Part shown: positions 28,596 to 38,384 of the stretch, in pieces
How positions within the stretch are numbered: position 1 is the first letter of the stretch
Layout of the letters: the number at the start of each line of letters is the position of its first letter
NCBI RefSeq assembly: GCF_037076425.1
Contig: NZ_AP028127.1
Location: 1,866,501 to 1,930,500 of the forward strand
Source: Turicibacter faecis
GTDB taxonomy: Bacteria; Bacillota_I; Bacilli_A; MOL361; Turicibacteraceae
Length of the DNA stretch: 64,000 bases
Direction of reading: 5' to 3'
The notes under the pieces: model-generated
The model's database searches: none
Seen by the model: the letters and a program-made list of their open reading frames with translations, nothing else
Told to the model about the DNA's origin: nothing
Made by a program: the position numbers and the translations under genes

Positions 28596-29786
28596 CTATC
28601 TAAATAAAGCATATAATTTTTCTAATTCGTCCGCATTACCGTAATTCGTTTGCTCGCAACCTTTAACTAACGTTTCTCGCAATGGGACATCTAAATATAA
28701 CTTTTCTATCCCTTGAGCAATTCCCTCAATTGATTTTTCAGTAATCCATCCATCAAATCCATCTTTCAACTGACTTTTTGCTGTTTCATAATTAGTGATT
28801 AAAACGGGTTTATGTAAAATTTGTGCCTCCGTTACAGTCACGGCTTTCCCCTCATATCGAGACGGTTGCACGTATAAATCACACGCCTTAATATACGGAT
28901 AAGGATTCATTTGTTTGCCGAGTAAAATAAAGCTATCCTCTAATCCATTTTCTGCAATTAATTCCCTTAGCATCGGCTCGTCACCACCATATCCAACCAC
29001 ATACCACTTAATATTCGTATACCCTTTATCGTGAAGAATTCGAAGCGCCTTAATCGCATGATCGTATCCTTTTGGGTAACATAATCTTCCCACTGAAAGA
29101 AGGTTGAAGTTATTCTGGTAGAAGGGAAGAGACGCTTCCTCTAACGACATCGCTTGAATAAACGAAGGAGAAATAATATTTTCAATCATGATAATCTTAT
29201 TTGATAACGTGGGGTATTGCTTTAAAAAAGATTTCGTCACGTGATTTGAAATGGAAATGATGTAATCATATTGCGACCAAACTTTTGTATCCATCTCTAC
29301 GTCTGTTTCCATCGTCGAATAATCCGTATGAATCCACGCAATTTTTGTTTTAGCCTTTACCTTAGTTGCGACGAAATAGTGCGGCCACAAATAACTAATC
29401 GCCACATCATATTCCTTTTCAACCGGTTTAAGAAACGGAAGACACTTTTCCCAAATCAATTGCATTTGGTAAATACCTGATTCTTTAAATTGATGTTTAC
29501 GACCATATCGTTTCGCGGCAAAATTAGCATAGAGTCGCGCAACAGCTAATGAAAAATATCGATTTAAAAGGACCTCTTTAATTCCCTGTCTAAACGTCTT
29601 ATACTGCGGATTTTCTGGTAATAAATGCGGCTCCGATGGTAACAGTGTCATGAAATCCCCGGTATGGCTATAGATGAGTAAATCGACTTCATGATCTGTA
29701 TAATTAAAATGGCTCAATAATCCGATAAGACTTCGCTCAACGCCTCCTATTTCCATATCAAATGATGTAATCAGTACTTTTTTCAT
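28596..29786 (-). CDS. Glycosyltransferase family 4, locus B
   Basis: 396 residues, GT-B. SFDMEIGGVERSLIGLLSHF, LLSVGRLCYPKGYDHAIKAL and PSRYEGKAVTVTEAQILHKP carry the expected donor-site residues. The pattern EGKAVTVTEAQ replaces the commoner EG-x-P. It is related to the GT4 protein encoded at 25238-26446. The start has a GGAGG-type site 7 bases upstream. Confidence 0.87.
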   Translation of the reverse strand: MKKVLITSFDMEIGGVERSLIGLLSHFNYTDHEVDLLIYSHTGDFMTLLPSEPHLLPENPQYKTFRQGIKEVLLNRYFSLAVARLYANFAAKRYGRKHQFKESGIYQMQLIWEKCLPFLKPVEKEYDVAISYLWPHYFVATKVKAKTKIAWIHTDYSTMETDVEMDTKVWSQYDYIISISNHVTKSFLKQYPTLSNKIIMIENIISPSFIQAMSLEEASLPFYQNNFNLLSVGRLCYPKGYDHAIKALRILHDKGYTNIKWYVVGYGGDEPMLRELIAENGLEDSFILLGKQMNPYPYIKACDLYVQPSRYEGKAVTVTEAQILHKPVLITNYETAKSQLKDGFDGWITEKSIEGIAQGIEKLYLDVPLRETLVKGCEQTNYGNADELEKLYALFR

Positions 29787-29797
29787 TCGCTTTCCTC

Positions 29798-30850
29798 CTA
29801 TAATACTTTCGCGAGAAGCGCTAATTTTCGCTGACGTTTCCTAAAAGACTCATATTGCGATAGCCCTAACTGTGCGAGTGTTTCAACATGTTGATGCTTA
29901 ATCGCAGTTAAGTAGTCTGCTGAAAAATACTTATTCGCATCTGCATTCATCGTTGCCTCCACAATAGCAGGATGCTCACAGTAACGTTTAATCATCTCTG
30001 CCTTCTCCTGATCGGTCATTGGACTCGCCCAAAGGTTCTGTAACGATAATTTAAACGAATTAAGAAGCATGATACTAATCCCACCTAGATGCTTACTCAA
30101 ACTATCCTGATAGTAGTGTTCAATCACTTCTTTTTGAATACAGTACCCCTCCGTTATATCGTGAAAATGATGGGGCATATATCGCGACGTATTTCCGCCT
30201 GCTCGGTAATAATAGAGGGGATCATCGATGATTTTAATTGAGTTTGCTTTTAAGAAGACTTCTAAATTCAAGTATAGATCGTCCCCTAAAAACTTAAGGC
30301 GTTGAACATATTGACCACTTTCCTTGAGAAGTTCACTTTTAAAGAGTTTCGCATATAGCGTAGCCGGAAACGGGTGTCCGTGAAAGAAGGCTTCGACAAT
30401 TTGAGTACGGATCGCGTCACCCTTCACGGTTGTATTTTCTTTAAAATAGTGACTCTCATTTTTTCGTTTTAATAGCGCGCGATCACTAAGAACGCGATAG
30501 CAATTACAAACAACGATATCTGGATCGTCCGCTACCTGTCCCATTAATCGTTCTACCATACATGGATGCACCCAATCATCGGCATCGACAAACATGATAT
30601 ATTTCCCCGTCGCTTCATCTATTCCACGTTGGCGAGTAGCAATTGATCCTTCATTTTTTTTATTAATTAAAAGAATGCGAGAATCCTTCTGTAAGAATTG
30701 CTCGCAAATTTTTTGACTTCTATCCGTTGATCCATCATTGACAAGAATAATTTCTAACTCACGATAGGTTTGATGGATTAATGACTTTAAACACTTTTTT
30801 AATTTATCTTGGGCATTATAAATTGGAACGACGATACTAACTTTATCCAT
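29798..30850 (-). CDS. Glycosyltransferase family 2, locus B
   Basis: 350 residues. VSIVVPIYNAQDKLKKC, IILVNDGSTDRSQ and FVDADDWVHP identify a GT-A GT2 domain in the first third; the rest is helical and basic. The ribosome site (GGGGG) is farther from the ATG than usual. It starts 4 bases after the GT32 gene stop, so the two are probably translated together. Confidence 0.87.
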   Translation of the reverse strand: MDKVSIVVPIYNAQDKLKKCLKSLIHQTYRELEIILVNDGSTDRSQKICEQFLQKDSRILLINKKNEGSIATRQRGIDEATGKYIMFVDADDWVHPCMVERLMGQVADDPDIVVCNCYRVLSDRALLKRKNESHYFKENTTVKGDAIRTQIVEAFFHGHPFPATLYAKLFKSELLKESGQYVQRLKFLGDDLYLNLEVFLKANSIKIIDDPLYYYRAGGNTSRYMPHHFHDITEGYCIQKEVIEHYYQDSLSKHLGGISIMLLNSFKLSLQNLWASPMTDQEKAEMIKRYCEHPAIVEATMNADANKYFSADYLTAIKHQHVETLAQLGLSQYESFRKRQRKLALLAKVL

Positions 30851-30854
30851 TGAA

Positions 30855-31610
30855 TTATTTTCCCCCTAACTTCTGATCTTTAAGTTGTCTAAGCCTCGCT
30901 AGACGTTGCCCGCCAATGACTTTCACAACCCCTTTCTTAATTCCCGATTTAACACGGGTCGAAAGTGGAAGCCAGCTTTTGTGGAAGTGATGGATGGCAT
31001 ACGTCTTTGGCGTTGCCTTCGAATAGCAATTAATATAATCGTATGGAGAAAAATACTCTTGAGGATATAGCGTCATCACTCCCTCAATTTTTTGATACGC
31101 CCCATTTAATTGAATCCCTTTATTTTGAAGGATCTCTGTCACAACTGTGACATTCGTAAATTTCTTTACTTCGCCTTCCTTATTAATTAACTCGACTGTA
31201 TCATAAAAGGCTAAAAACTCCTGGATTAATGAATTAAATGGCTTGGCTCCAATTAAACTCGTTGCAATAAAGTTTTTCTCCTCAAATCCCCAAAAAGAGT
31301 CCTCATTTAGAAATGGATTTAAACTTTGATAAATCTCCGTATCCGTATCTAAATAAATTCCGCCCTGATGATAAAGCGCATAAACCCGTACATAGTCACT
31401 AACAAAGGCATAATTCCCTATCTCATAAGCGGCTTTTGTAAAAGGATGCGCCTCTATATCAAAGTTTTCTTCATTCCATTCGATAATTTCATAATCTGTT
31501 AGATGGGTTTTCCAACTATTAATACACTTTTGAACAATCGCCGGTTTTTCTGCTCCACCAAACCAACAATAATGAATCACCTTAGGAATCGATGCCACAC
31601 TCTCTTTCAT
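30855..31610 (-). CDS. Glycosyltransferase family 32 (capsular sugar transferase)
   Basis: 251 residues. IPKVIHYCWFGG at the start, then NYAFVSDYVRVYALYHQGG and the DxD motif in IYLDTDTE are typical of the 'Gly_transf_sug' family (GT32). Such enzymes are retaining transferases that add a hexose or HexNAc in capsule synthesis. It follows the EpsG-type gene in locus B. Confidence 0.88.
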   Translation of the reverse strand: MKESVASIPKVIHYCWFGGAEKPAIVQKCINSWKTHLTDYEIIEWNEENFDIEAHPFTKAAYEIGNYAFVSDYVRVYALYHQGGIYLDTDTEIYQSLNPFLNEDSFWGFEEKNFIATSLIGAKPFNSLIQEFLAFYDTVELINKEGEVKKFTNVTVVTEILQNKGIQLNGAYQKIEGVMTLYPQEYFSPYDYINCYSKATPKTYAIHHFHKSWLPLSTRVKSGIKKGVVKVIGGQRLARLRQLKDQKLGGK

Positions 31611-31631
31611 CTCATAATCACCTCTTTATTC

Positions 31632-32693
31632 TTAAAATAAGTTTAAATAATTGGATTCGTAAACTAATCCTGTCTGCTCAACTAACATAAAAATTAAGTA
31701 GCAGACTAATAATAAATAATAAAGTACTCTTCGCTCTTTTTCTCTTGGTAAGACCGACACGATGAGGGGAAGAAGCACAAAATTATACGGTTGAAAATAA
31801 TAAGAAAAACGGGCAAAGATCCAATTCTTTAATGATACCGTCATGACTAACGCATTAAATAAAGACATATTGACAAAAATATCACTCTCGCTCCATTTCT
31901 CCTTAATTTCGCGACGAAGCATAAACGCAAGTCCGACGGGTACATAGTTAATCACGGTACGAATTAAGCTCGATCCCCCCCAGTTATTTTCCATAAAATA
32001 CTCTTCGTAATATCCATACTGTGTATTTTGAAGGACATCAAATACAAAAGGTAGCATCATATCAAAGGCGATAACAAAGCCAAACACCGCTAATGAGATG
32101 AGCATTAACCGTTTTGACCACGGTTTTAATCGCGCTAAAAAATAAACAGGAATCATGACTAACGCTGATTGATGGAATGTTGAAACCACTAAAACCACAA
32201 TTAAATATAAGAGGAATTTCCCCTTTGTAATAAGATGCGTAAAGGAAAATAAAATCGCAGCTGATAGGGCCTGGCGGATTCCATTCATTGTCGTTAGAAA
32301 GTATCCACTTGTAACATAAAGATACACTTGAAGCTCATAATAACTATACTTTCGATAGCGTGCCAAAGTCACTAGATTACAGACCGCAATAATAATTGCT
32401 GTAAATAAAATCAAGAGTTGCGGATCTGGGGACAGGTAAGTTAAAAATAAACTCATCGTATTAAAGCCAACATCCTGACTAAATTCCATGGACTGATTAT
32501 TAGCTAAAACGGTGTAACTTTGCATGTAAGTTTCAGTATCTCCAATATTACTTCTAAAACCTGAGATTAAACAAAAAGCCACAATAACGATTCCGATCGT
32601 TGTTAAAGCCAAGCCCTTATTTTTATTTTCGACTTGACGGGCCATAAAAAGAAGAAGATATGAAATCAATACTAATATTAAACAAACGACCAT
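31632..32693 (-). CDS. EpsG family polysaccharide polymerase-like protein, locus B
   Basis: 353 residues with about ten membrane segments. SGFRSNIGDTETYMQSY corresponds to the conserved loop of EpsG proteins and TTMNGIRQALSAAI to the second one. It would polymerise locus B repeat units. A run of seven G in the coding strand (31975-31981) is a possible slippage site. Confidence 0.85.
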   Translation of the reverse strand: MVVCLILVLISYLLLFMARQVENKNKGLALTTIGIVIVAFCLISGFRSNIGDTETYMQSYTVLANNQSMEFSQDVGFNTMSLFLTYLSPDPQLLILFTAIIIAVCNLVTLARYRKYSYYELQVYLYVTSGYFLTTMNGIRQALSAAILFSFTHLITKGKFLLYLIVVLVVSTFHQSALVMIPVYFLARLKPWSKRLMLISLAVFGFVIAFDMMLPFVFDVLQNTQYGYYEEYFMENNWGGSSLIRTVINYVPVGLAFMLRREIKEKWSESDIFVNMSLFNALVMTVSLKNWIFARFSYYFQPYNFVLLPLIVSVLPREKERRVLYYLLLVCYLIFMLVEQTGLVYESNYLNLF

Positions 32694-32708
32694 TTCCTAT
32701 CCCCTCCC

Positions 32709-33587
32709 CTATTTTGCCCTTTTAATGACGTATAAATAAAGTAAACATCCAAATGGGAAGGCTAATAGTGTTAATCCTTTTAAAGGCGATTTTCTTAAAA
32801 ATGTTTTATCTTTCGCAATTAAACTACTCGACACATAATGAACGCATGCTTTAAATTTAAATCCGAGGGAAGCACGCGGGTTTTTCATATCTTCCATTCG
32901 GATAAACGCAAATCCTCGTGGGTTTTTCACATATTGTTTAAACATGTTTAACGACGATCCATCTTCCATATATTCAACCACACAGACAATTTCATTTAAT
33001 GTCACTAGTTCATATTCCTCGTCGAGTTTGGCATATTTATACCCAAGTCCTACGTATTTTTCTCCCTCAAAAATCGGATACGGGTTCTTTTTCATTAAAT
33101 CTGTACGATAAATGAGTTTTTTATCGCCACGTAATTGGTATTTATGATAAAGGTCCCAGTAAGTTGATTGTTTAACATTATCAGGAAATCTATCTCCTAA
33201 AACTTCTATGTCGCTATATCCATCAAGTGCTGCAATTCCAGCAAGTTTTGGATTTTTATTTTTTTGCCAACACTCAATGATTTTTTCAATCGCCCAATCT
33301 GTTAAGTAGTCATCTGAATCGATACAAACGTTTAATTCAGTCTCCATCAATTCGTAAGCCGTGTTATGGGCCCCGTGCATTCCTTGGTTTTGTTGGTAGT
33401 GGTATTGAATTGGAATTTCATTTTGTTCAATCCACGTGCTCACTAGTTCTTTCGTATGATCGGTTGAGCCATCATCGATAATTAACCAAACGAAATCTTT
33501 TGATGTTTGACGCTTTAAACTTTCGTAGCATTTGTGTAGCGTATAGGCACGATTGTACGCGGGTGTGAATACTGTTAAAGTTGCCAT
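32709..33587 (-). CDS. Glycosyltransferase family 2, locus B
   Basis: 292 residues. TLTVFTPAYNRAYTLHKCYE, WLIIDDGSTDHTKELV and CIDSDDYLTDWA identify a GT-A domain; the sub-type with FTPAYNR and YQQNQGMHGAHNTAYE is common in Gram-positive capsule loci. A hydrophobic helix ends the protein. It lies between the EpsG-type and GT4 genes. Confidence 0.88.
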   Translation of the reverse strand: MATLTVFTPAYNRAYTLHKCYESLKRQTSKDFVWLIIDDGSTDHTKELVSTWIEQNEIPIQYHYQQNQGMHGAHNTAYELMETELNVCIDSDDYLTDWAIEKIIECWQKNKNPKLAGIAALDGYSDIEVLGDRFPDNVKQSTYWDLYHKYQLRGDKKLIYRTDLMKKNPYPIFEGEKYVGLGYKYAKLDEEYELVTLNEIVCVVEYMEDGSSLNMFKQYVKNPRGFAFIRMEDMKNPRASLGFKFKACVHYVSSSLIAKDKTFLRKSPLKGLTLLAFPFGCLLYLYVIKRAK

Positions 33588-33602
33588 TTTATTTTCCCCT
33601 TT

Positions 33603-34709
33603 TTATCCTTTATAAAATTCTAAATAAAATTTGAGTAGTTCCGCTGAACTTTGATTACTGCTGTACCCCTTTTGAGTTAGGATATCAGTATAATCTTTTT
33701 TATCATAATTAAGGGATAGAATTTTTTCTGCCCATTGGCTTGCGCCCTCATTTAAATCGATGAATTCAACCTCGCCACATAGGTTTGCTTCTGAGGTCAC
33801 CCCTGTCGATGTCACACATTTTAAACCTGAGGCTTGTGCTTCTACTAAGACAACAGGAAGTCCTTCAAATAAAGAGGGAAATAGAAAGAGGTCCATCGCC
33901 TGCATGAGGGATTTGATATCCTTTCGTAATCCAAGGAAACGAACTTTGTTCTCAAGCCCCATTTCTTTTACCTTCTCTTTTATCTTATCCTCTAGGTATC
34001 CCTCTCCAACTAATAAAAGTACTGCTTTATCACATCGTTTTTGAATTTCATTAAATACCTCAATTAAAAAGTCATGATTCTTCTGAGGGTTAAATCTTCC
34101 CACGTGACCAATTACAAATTCATCCGTCAAATTCAGATTGCGTCGTGTTTCCTCGCGAATTAACGGGTTCATTTTAAAATCGTCTAAATCTACGGCGTTC
34201 GGTAAAACTTTAATTTGGGATTTCTCTACCATTCCGCCAAATAACCATTGACCCGCCTGATCAGAACACGCATAGTAATAATTCGCATTGGGTTTGAGAT
34301 ATCTTCTGCCATACCATCTAAACGGATACTTATAATCTAACTTTAAGTCAGCTAAATGGCTATGTGCAATTCGACAGGGCACTCCGTATTTTTTAGCTGC
34401 TCGTAACGCAAATCCACTATTTTCATTAATATGGGCATGAACGACACGATACTCTTGATGTTTGGAAAAGAAATCATCAAGTTCTTTAAAATATTTTTTA
34501 TAATGACCCGGACGAATACTACTTAATCGATATATTTTACCGCCTAATTCTTCAATTTCGTCATCGTAATCTCCGCGCTCCTGACGATGAACTAAGAAAT
34601 CAAATTGATAGAGACCTTTGTCTAATTTACGATAATAGTTCATAAGCATTGTTTCAAGTCCACCGCGGTTCATTGCAGTCACCACTTGTAATATTCTGAT
34701 TGGTTCCAT
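33603..34709 (-). CDS. Glycosyltransferase family 4 (EpsF-like), locus B
   Basis: 368 residues. IRILQVVTAMNRGGLETMLM, VIGHVGRFNPQKNHDFLIEV and FPSLFEGLPVVLVEAQASG give a complete GT-B enzyme with the E-x7-E motif. It is the locus B paralogue of 9234-10355: the two share motif order, length and the tyrosine-rich acceptor domain. The start is supported by GGAGAATAGGG. Confidence 0.9.
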   Translation of the reverse strand: MEPIRILQVVTAMNRGGLETMLMNYYRKLDKGLYQFDFLVHRQERGDYDDEIEELGGKIYRLSSIRPGHYKKYFKELDDFFSKHQEYRVVHAHINENSGFALRAAKKYGVPCRIAHSHLADLKLDYKYPFRWYGRRYLKPNANYYYACSDQAGQWLFGGMVEKSQIKVLPNAVDLDDFKMNPLIREETRRNLNLTDEFVIGHVGRFNPQKNHDFLIEVFNEIQKRCDKAVLLLVGEGYLEDKIKEKVKEMGLENKVRFLGLRKDIKSLMQAMDLFLFPSLFEGLPVVLVEAQASGLKCVTSTGVTSEANLCGEVEFIDLNEGASQWAEKILSLNYDKKDYTDILTQKGYSSNQSSAELLKFYLEFYKG

Positions 34710-34728
34710 CCCTATTCTCCTTATCTTC

Positions 34729-35331
34729 TTAAAACTCTACTTGCACGCTTGTTCGCTTATTATAATAAACTGTGTTGGCTTCGACATGACCTTTGACAAT
34801 ACTTCCAGCCGCGATAACTGCGTTGTCCCCAATCGTCGTTCCGCGTAAAATCACCGTATTCGCACCAATCCAAACGTTTTTTCCAATTCTCACTGGCGTT
34901 TTAATTAAGTGTTGATCACCTTCATGCTTATAATTATGATCATGGTCATTAATACACACATTCGGTGCAATTTTTGTATACTCACCGATATAAACTTCTT
35001 CCACGCAATTTATATTACAGTTATCATTAATAAAAACATATTCGCCAAGCGTTAGCTTCCCAGAAAAATCTACCCGAAAGCGACAGTTTCTTCTGATGTA
35101 TACAAATTTACCGATGTTGACCTGAGCCCTTTTATTAAAAATTTCAAATCGGCTCTTTGATTCCATCGTAAATAGCTGGGCATTCATATTTTTTAAGTAA
35201 ACCCATTTGCACCATCTTGCACGCATCATTCCTTTTAATTGGGCTATATTCATTAGCAAGGAGAAATATAGTCCTCGGTCAGATGCCTGCTTTTTAATCG
35301 TTGTTATTACCTTTTTTATCATCTTCTTCAC
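34729..35331 (-). CDS. Hexapeptide-repeat O-acetyltransferase, locus B
   Basis: 200 residues forming a left-handed beta-helix with many I-G-x-x-x-x turns (about 70-190). CINDHDHNYKHEG contains the catalytic histidine of maltose/galactoside O-acetyltransferase-like enzymes, and RIGKNVWIGANTVILRGTTI is the acetyl-CoA-binding coil. It probably acetylates a sugar of the repeat unit in the cytoplasm, in contrast to the membrane acyltransferases at the distal end. Confidence 0.87.
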   Translation of the reverse strand: MKKMIKKVITTIKKQASDRGLYFSLLMNIAQLKGMMRARWCKWVYLKNMNAQLFTMESKSRFEIFNKRAQVNIGKFVYIRRNCRFRVDFSGKLTLGEYVFINDNCNINCVEEVYIGEYTKIAPNVCINDHDHNYKHEGDQHLIKTPVRIGKNVWIGANTVILRGTTIGDNAVIAAGSIVKGHVEANTVYYNKRTSVQVEF

Positions 35332-35332
35332 C

Positions 35333-36394
35333 CTATAGTCGTTTTCTTAAAAAATCGATTCCTAAAATAATTAGGAAAGACGGTAACACCAATTTTCTTT
35401 TATTACATAAATAAAACATTCGCCAATGAGGAGGAAAGGCTTCTGGCAAAAACTCTTCATACGCGGCGGCTATTTCTTCATCGTGAAGAATTTCCTTCCA
35501 ACGGGAAACCTTTTTGCTAAATCTTGCTTTATCCCCATCAAAACTTTCATTTAATCCCAGTCCTAATAAGGATAAACATTTTCTATTTCGCAACGCCTCC
35601 ACATACGCCTCATCTTTATTATTTAATTTGATATGATGCTCCATTTTTGAAAATAGTGTTTTCCACTGTGTCATTAAATGTGGATTATGTCTCGATGTAA
35701 TTGAATTCGCGTTTTCTTTCCAATAATGGTAAAGTGGTTGATTAATAAACACGACTTTCTTAAAGTATTCAAATGCTTGAATATTGAATAAACCATCCTC
35801 GTTTGAACCAATCACATTTAAATCGGTAAACTGAAGATTCTGTTGTTGAATAATCTCCGCCTTATATAGCTTTGCCCAAACGGTTCCAAGAGCATCTAGT
35901 GTCTCTGGACTTCCTAGTTCACTATTAATCGGACCAAAAAGACGTCTTTGTAAGTGCCCCACTTCTTCCTCTTCATATACGACGCGATCAGGTAAATTAA
36001 ATACTTTCTCTTTGGAACGATTAGAAAATTCTCGCACATAACCACACATTACTAAATCGCTATTTGAATCAATTGCTTCCTCAATTAAAACCTCTACTGT
36101 GTTGGGAGAAAGCCAGTCATCGCTATCTACAAACATGACATAATGTCCTGTTATCTTTTTGAGGGCCTGATTGCGTGAATCTGAAACTCCTGTATTCCTT
36201 TTATCAATTAATTGAATCCGATTATCTTGGCGTTTGTATTCTCTTATGATTTCTAAACTTCGATCCATTGACCCATCATTGACGCAAATAATTTCAATCA
36301 AAGGATACGTCTGGTTTAACAGACTTTCAAGGCAACGGCTTAAATACCCCTCCGCATTATAGACAGGAACAATCAAACTCACTAACCTACTCAT
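35333..36394 (-). CDS. Glycosyltransferase family 2, locus B
   Basis: 353 residues. VSLIVPVYNAEGYLSRCLES, IICVNDGSMDRSLEI and FVDSDDWLSP show a GT-A domain; NDGSMDRS has Met where Thr is usual. The start codon overlaps the end of the preceding GT4 gene by eight bases. A run of nine G just upstream (36401-36409) probably acts as its ribosome site. Confidence 0.88.
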   Translation of the reverse strand: MSRLVSLIVPVYNAEGYLSRCLESLLNQTYPLIEIICVNDGSMDRSLEIIREYKRQDNRIQLIDKRNTGVSDSRNQALKKITGHYVMFVDSDDWLSPNTVEVLIEEAIDSNSDLVMCGYVREFSNRSKEKVFNLPDRVVYEEEEVGHLQRRLFGPINSELGSPETLDALGTVWAKLYKAEIIQQQNLQFTDLNVIGSNEDGLFNIQAFEYFKKVVFINQPLYHYWKENANSITSRHNPHLMTQWKTLFSKMEHHIKLNNKDEAYVEALRNRKCLSLLGLGLNESFDGDKARFSKKVSRWKEILHDEEIAAAYEEFLPEAFPPHWRMFYLCNKRKLVLPSFLIILGIDFLRKRL

Positions 36395-37508
36395 CTATGG
36401 CCCCCCCCCACAATACTTCCATCTGTTTTAAAACGGTATCCATACTAAACTCCTTTATCGCCTCATAAGAGGCCGCCCCCATAGTCTCAATTAACTGGGA
36501 ATTGCGAACAAAATTTTCAATATAATTCGCGGTTTGTAACTCATCATTAATAGGAACTAGATAACCTGTTTTTTCATGGATAATCAAATCTCGATTTCCA
36601 CGGATATTCGTTCCAATCACAGGCTTCTTACAACACATCAATTCCATGACGCTGCGGGGCAACCCCTCGCGATAAGAAAGTAAGACCCCAATATCTGAAA
36701 CCGCAATAACCTCTTTCACGTTTTGGGTAAACCCGAGTAAGCGAATATTCGATTCCAAGCCTTTTTCCTTAATTACTTCACGAACTTGATCAAATAGAAC
36801 ACCTTCTCCAGCACATAGAACCTTGACCGAAATATTGCGTTGCTTTAGTAAATGAACAGCCTCAATGATTTGACGGTGATTTTTATTTTCATTTACTTCT
36901 GCAATCATCGCAATTACGAAATCCTCTGGTTTAAGATCGTATTTTGCTCTTAATGCATTTCTGTCTAAATCCTCCACACCGTATGTTTCAAAATCAATTC
37001 CTACCCCATTTACCTTAAATACCTTCTTAATAGGAAATCGTAATGCACGTTCGTAGTCTTCCCCGTTAATTGTAATTAACATATCCGTAAGGGGGGCCAT
37101 TAGACGTTCAATCGGATAATACAATAGCCACCCTAGTTTGCTTCCTCCCTTATGGAAGTGAAAACCATGCGCCGTATAAATTGACGTTAAATTTTTAAAT
37201 TTCAATTTTAACAAACGCCCATATAGCCCCGCAATTGGAGTATGAACATGGATATAGTCGTAATTCTCCTCAGCCTGAATCTTTTGTAACTTTTGAAAAG
37301 CCTGGTAATTATTTAAACCTAATGGATTCCGGCTAAAGGGAACATTATACACCTTGACGCCACTTTCAATTAACGTGGGATCTATTTCTTTATCAACAAA
37401 ACACGCGCAATCAACCTTAATTCCTTGATTCATTAAAAACTGAATATGTGGAACTAAAAAAGCATTGATTGTTCGACTTAGCGTTGTAATATAAAGTACC
37501 TTTTGCAT
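36387..37508 (-). CDS. Glycosyltransferase family 4 (EpsD-like), locus B
   Basis: 373 residues. Y-I-H-V-H-T-P-I-A in the N-terminal half and FVIAMIAEVNENKNHRQIIE plus LSYREGLPRSVMELMCCKKP in the C-terminal half are typical of EpsD-like GT4 enzymes that act early in repeat-unit assembly. It is the first sugar gene after the kinase. Nine G in a row in the fifth- to second-last codons mean that slippage would change only the last few residues, but also the spacing to the next start. Confidence 0.88.
   Translation of the reverse strand: MQKVLYITTLSRTINAFLVPHIQFLMNQGIKVDCACFVDKEIDPTLIESGVKVYNVPFSRNPLGLNNYQAFQKLQKIQAEENYDYIHVHTPIAGLYGRLLKLKFKNLTSIYTAHGFHFHKGGSKLGWLLYYPIERLMAPLTDMLITINGEDYERALRFPIKKVFKVNGVGIDFETYGVEDLDRNALRAKYDLKPEDFVIAMIAEVNENKNHRQIIEAVHLLKQRNISVKVLCAGEGVLFDQVREVIKEKGLESNIRLLGFTQNVKEVIAVSDIGVLLSYREGLPRSVMELMCCKKPVIGTNIRGNRDLIIHEKTGYLVPINDELQTANYIENFVRNSQLIETMGAASYEAIKEFSMDTVLKQMEVLWGGAIDE
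36401..36409 (-). repeat. Run of nine G in the coding strand at a gene overlap
   Basis: The homopolymer encodes Gly-Gly near the C-terminus of the GT4 protein and lies seven bases before the ATG of the following GT2 gene. Tracts of this length can change length during replication. Confidence 0.6.
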
Positions 37509-37533
37509 TGTCTCTCCCCTTTTTATTTAAAAG

Positions 37534-37580
37534 TAAAAAAGTAGGTATTATTAAAAGTAAAACTCTTAAAGCAACCTACT
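37534..37580 (-). terminator. Hairpin with T-run between kinase and sugar genes of locus B (possible attenuator)
   Basis: AGTAGGT pairs with ACCTACT across a 27-base loop, followed on the minus strand by TTTTTTACTTTT, about 25 bases before the next start codon. The position is the same as that of the hairpin 11055-11102 in locus A. Confidence 0.65.
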
Positions 37581-37674
37581 CTTAGTCATATGATTATTAA
37601 AAAGTTTATTTATTACTCATCATTGGTCGCTGATTATCAAAACCTTAAATGCTTAAGAAAATATAGGTTGTGTG

Positions 37675-38382
37675 TTACTTCCCAAATCTTTTCTTTTTAG
37701 TAGGTTCCTCTTCAGCATAAGCATAATATTGATATCCGTTAGTATTTGGCACCATGGTCATGACAGCACCTAATAAATTTGCATTAACATTAACTAAACT
37801 TTCCTTAGCTCTTAATACTGCCTCTGTCTGAGATTTACCGGAAGCAACAACTAGTATAACACCATCAAGTTTAGCCGATATTAAAGCGGCATCCGTTACT
37901 AAGCCTACAGGTGGCGTATCTAGAATTACTAGGTCAAATTCACCTTTTACTACTTCTAAAAAATGATCCATTGCCTTCGAGCGAATCAGCTCAACCGGGT
38001 TTGGCGGAATCGGGCCTGATGGTAATAAATACATCCCCTCTTTTACTAATTTAATCGATTCAGAAAGGGAGGCCTTACCTGTTAACACACTCGTTAACCC
38101 TGCCAAATTAGAAACATTAAAAATCTTATTTAATCGAGGTTTTCTTAAATCACAATCCACTAATAATACCCTTTTTCCTGTATCAGCATAGGTAACAGCT
38201 AAATTAGAGGCCGTAGTACTTTTTCCCTCTGAGGGTGCCGAACTCGTCACAGCAATGGTTTTAATTTGATGGTCAACAGAGGAATATTCAATATTAGTTA
38301 AGAGCGATCGATAGGCTTCTGTCGTCGGTGATTTAGGATTAATTAATGAAATAATTTCACTATTTTTAATTGTTGTCTTCAT
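37675..38382 (-). CDS. CpsD/CapB-type tyrosine kinase, locus B
   Basis: 235 residues. Walker A is SSAPSEGKSTT (about 47-57), Walker A' is VLLVDCDLRKP and Walker B is LVILDTPP. The C-terminal tyrosine cluster is short, GYQYYAYAEE. It is related throughout to the locus A kinase. It starts two bases after the end of the Wzz-type gene, so the pair is coupled. It should control chain length and export of locus B glycan through autophosphorylation. Confidence 0.93.
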   Translation of the reverse strand: MKTTIKNSEIISLINPKSPTTEAYRSLLTNIEYSSVDHQIKTIAVTSSAPSEGKSTTASNLAVTYADTGKRVLLVDCDLRKPRLNKIFNVSNLAGLTSVLTGKASLSESIKLVKEGMYLLPSGPIPPNPVELIRSKAMDHFLEVVKGEFDLVILDTPPVGLVTDAALISAKLDGVILVVASGKSQTEAVLRAKESLVNVNANLLGAVMTMVPNTNGYQYYAYAEEEPTKKKRFGK

Positions 38383-38384
38383 AT

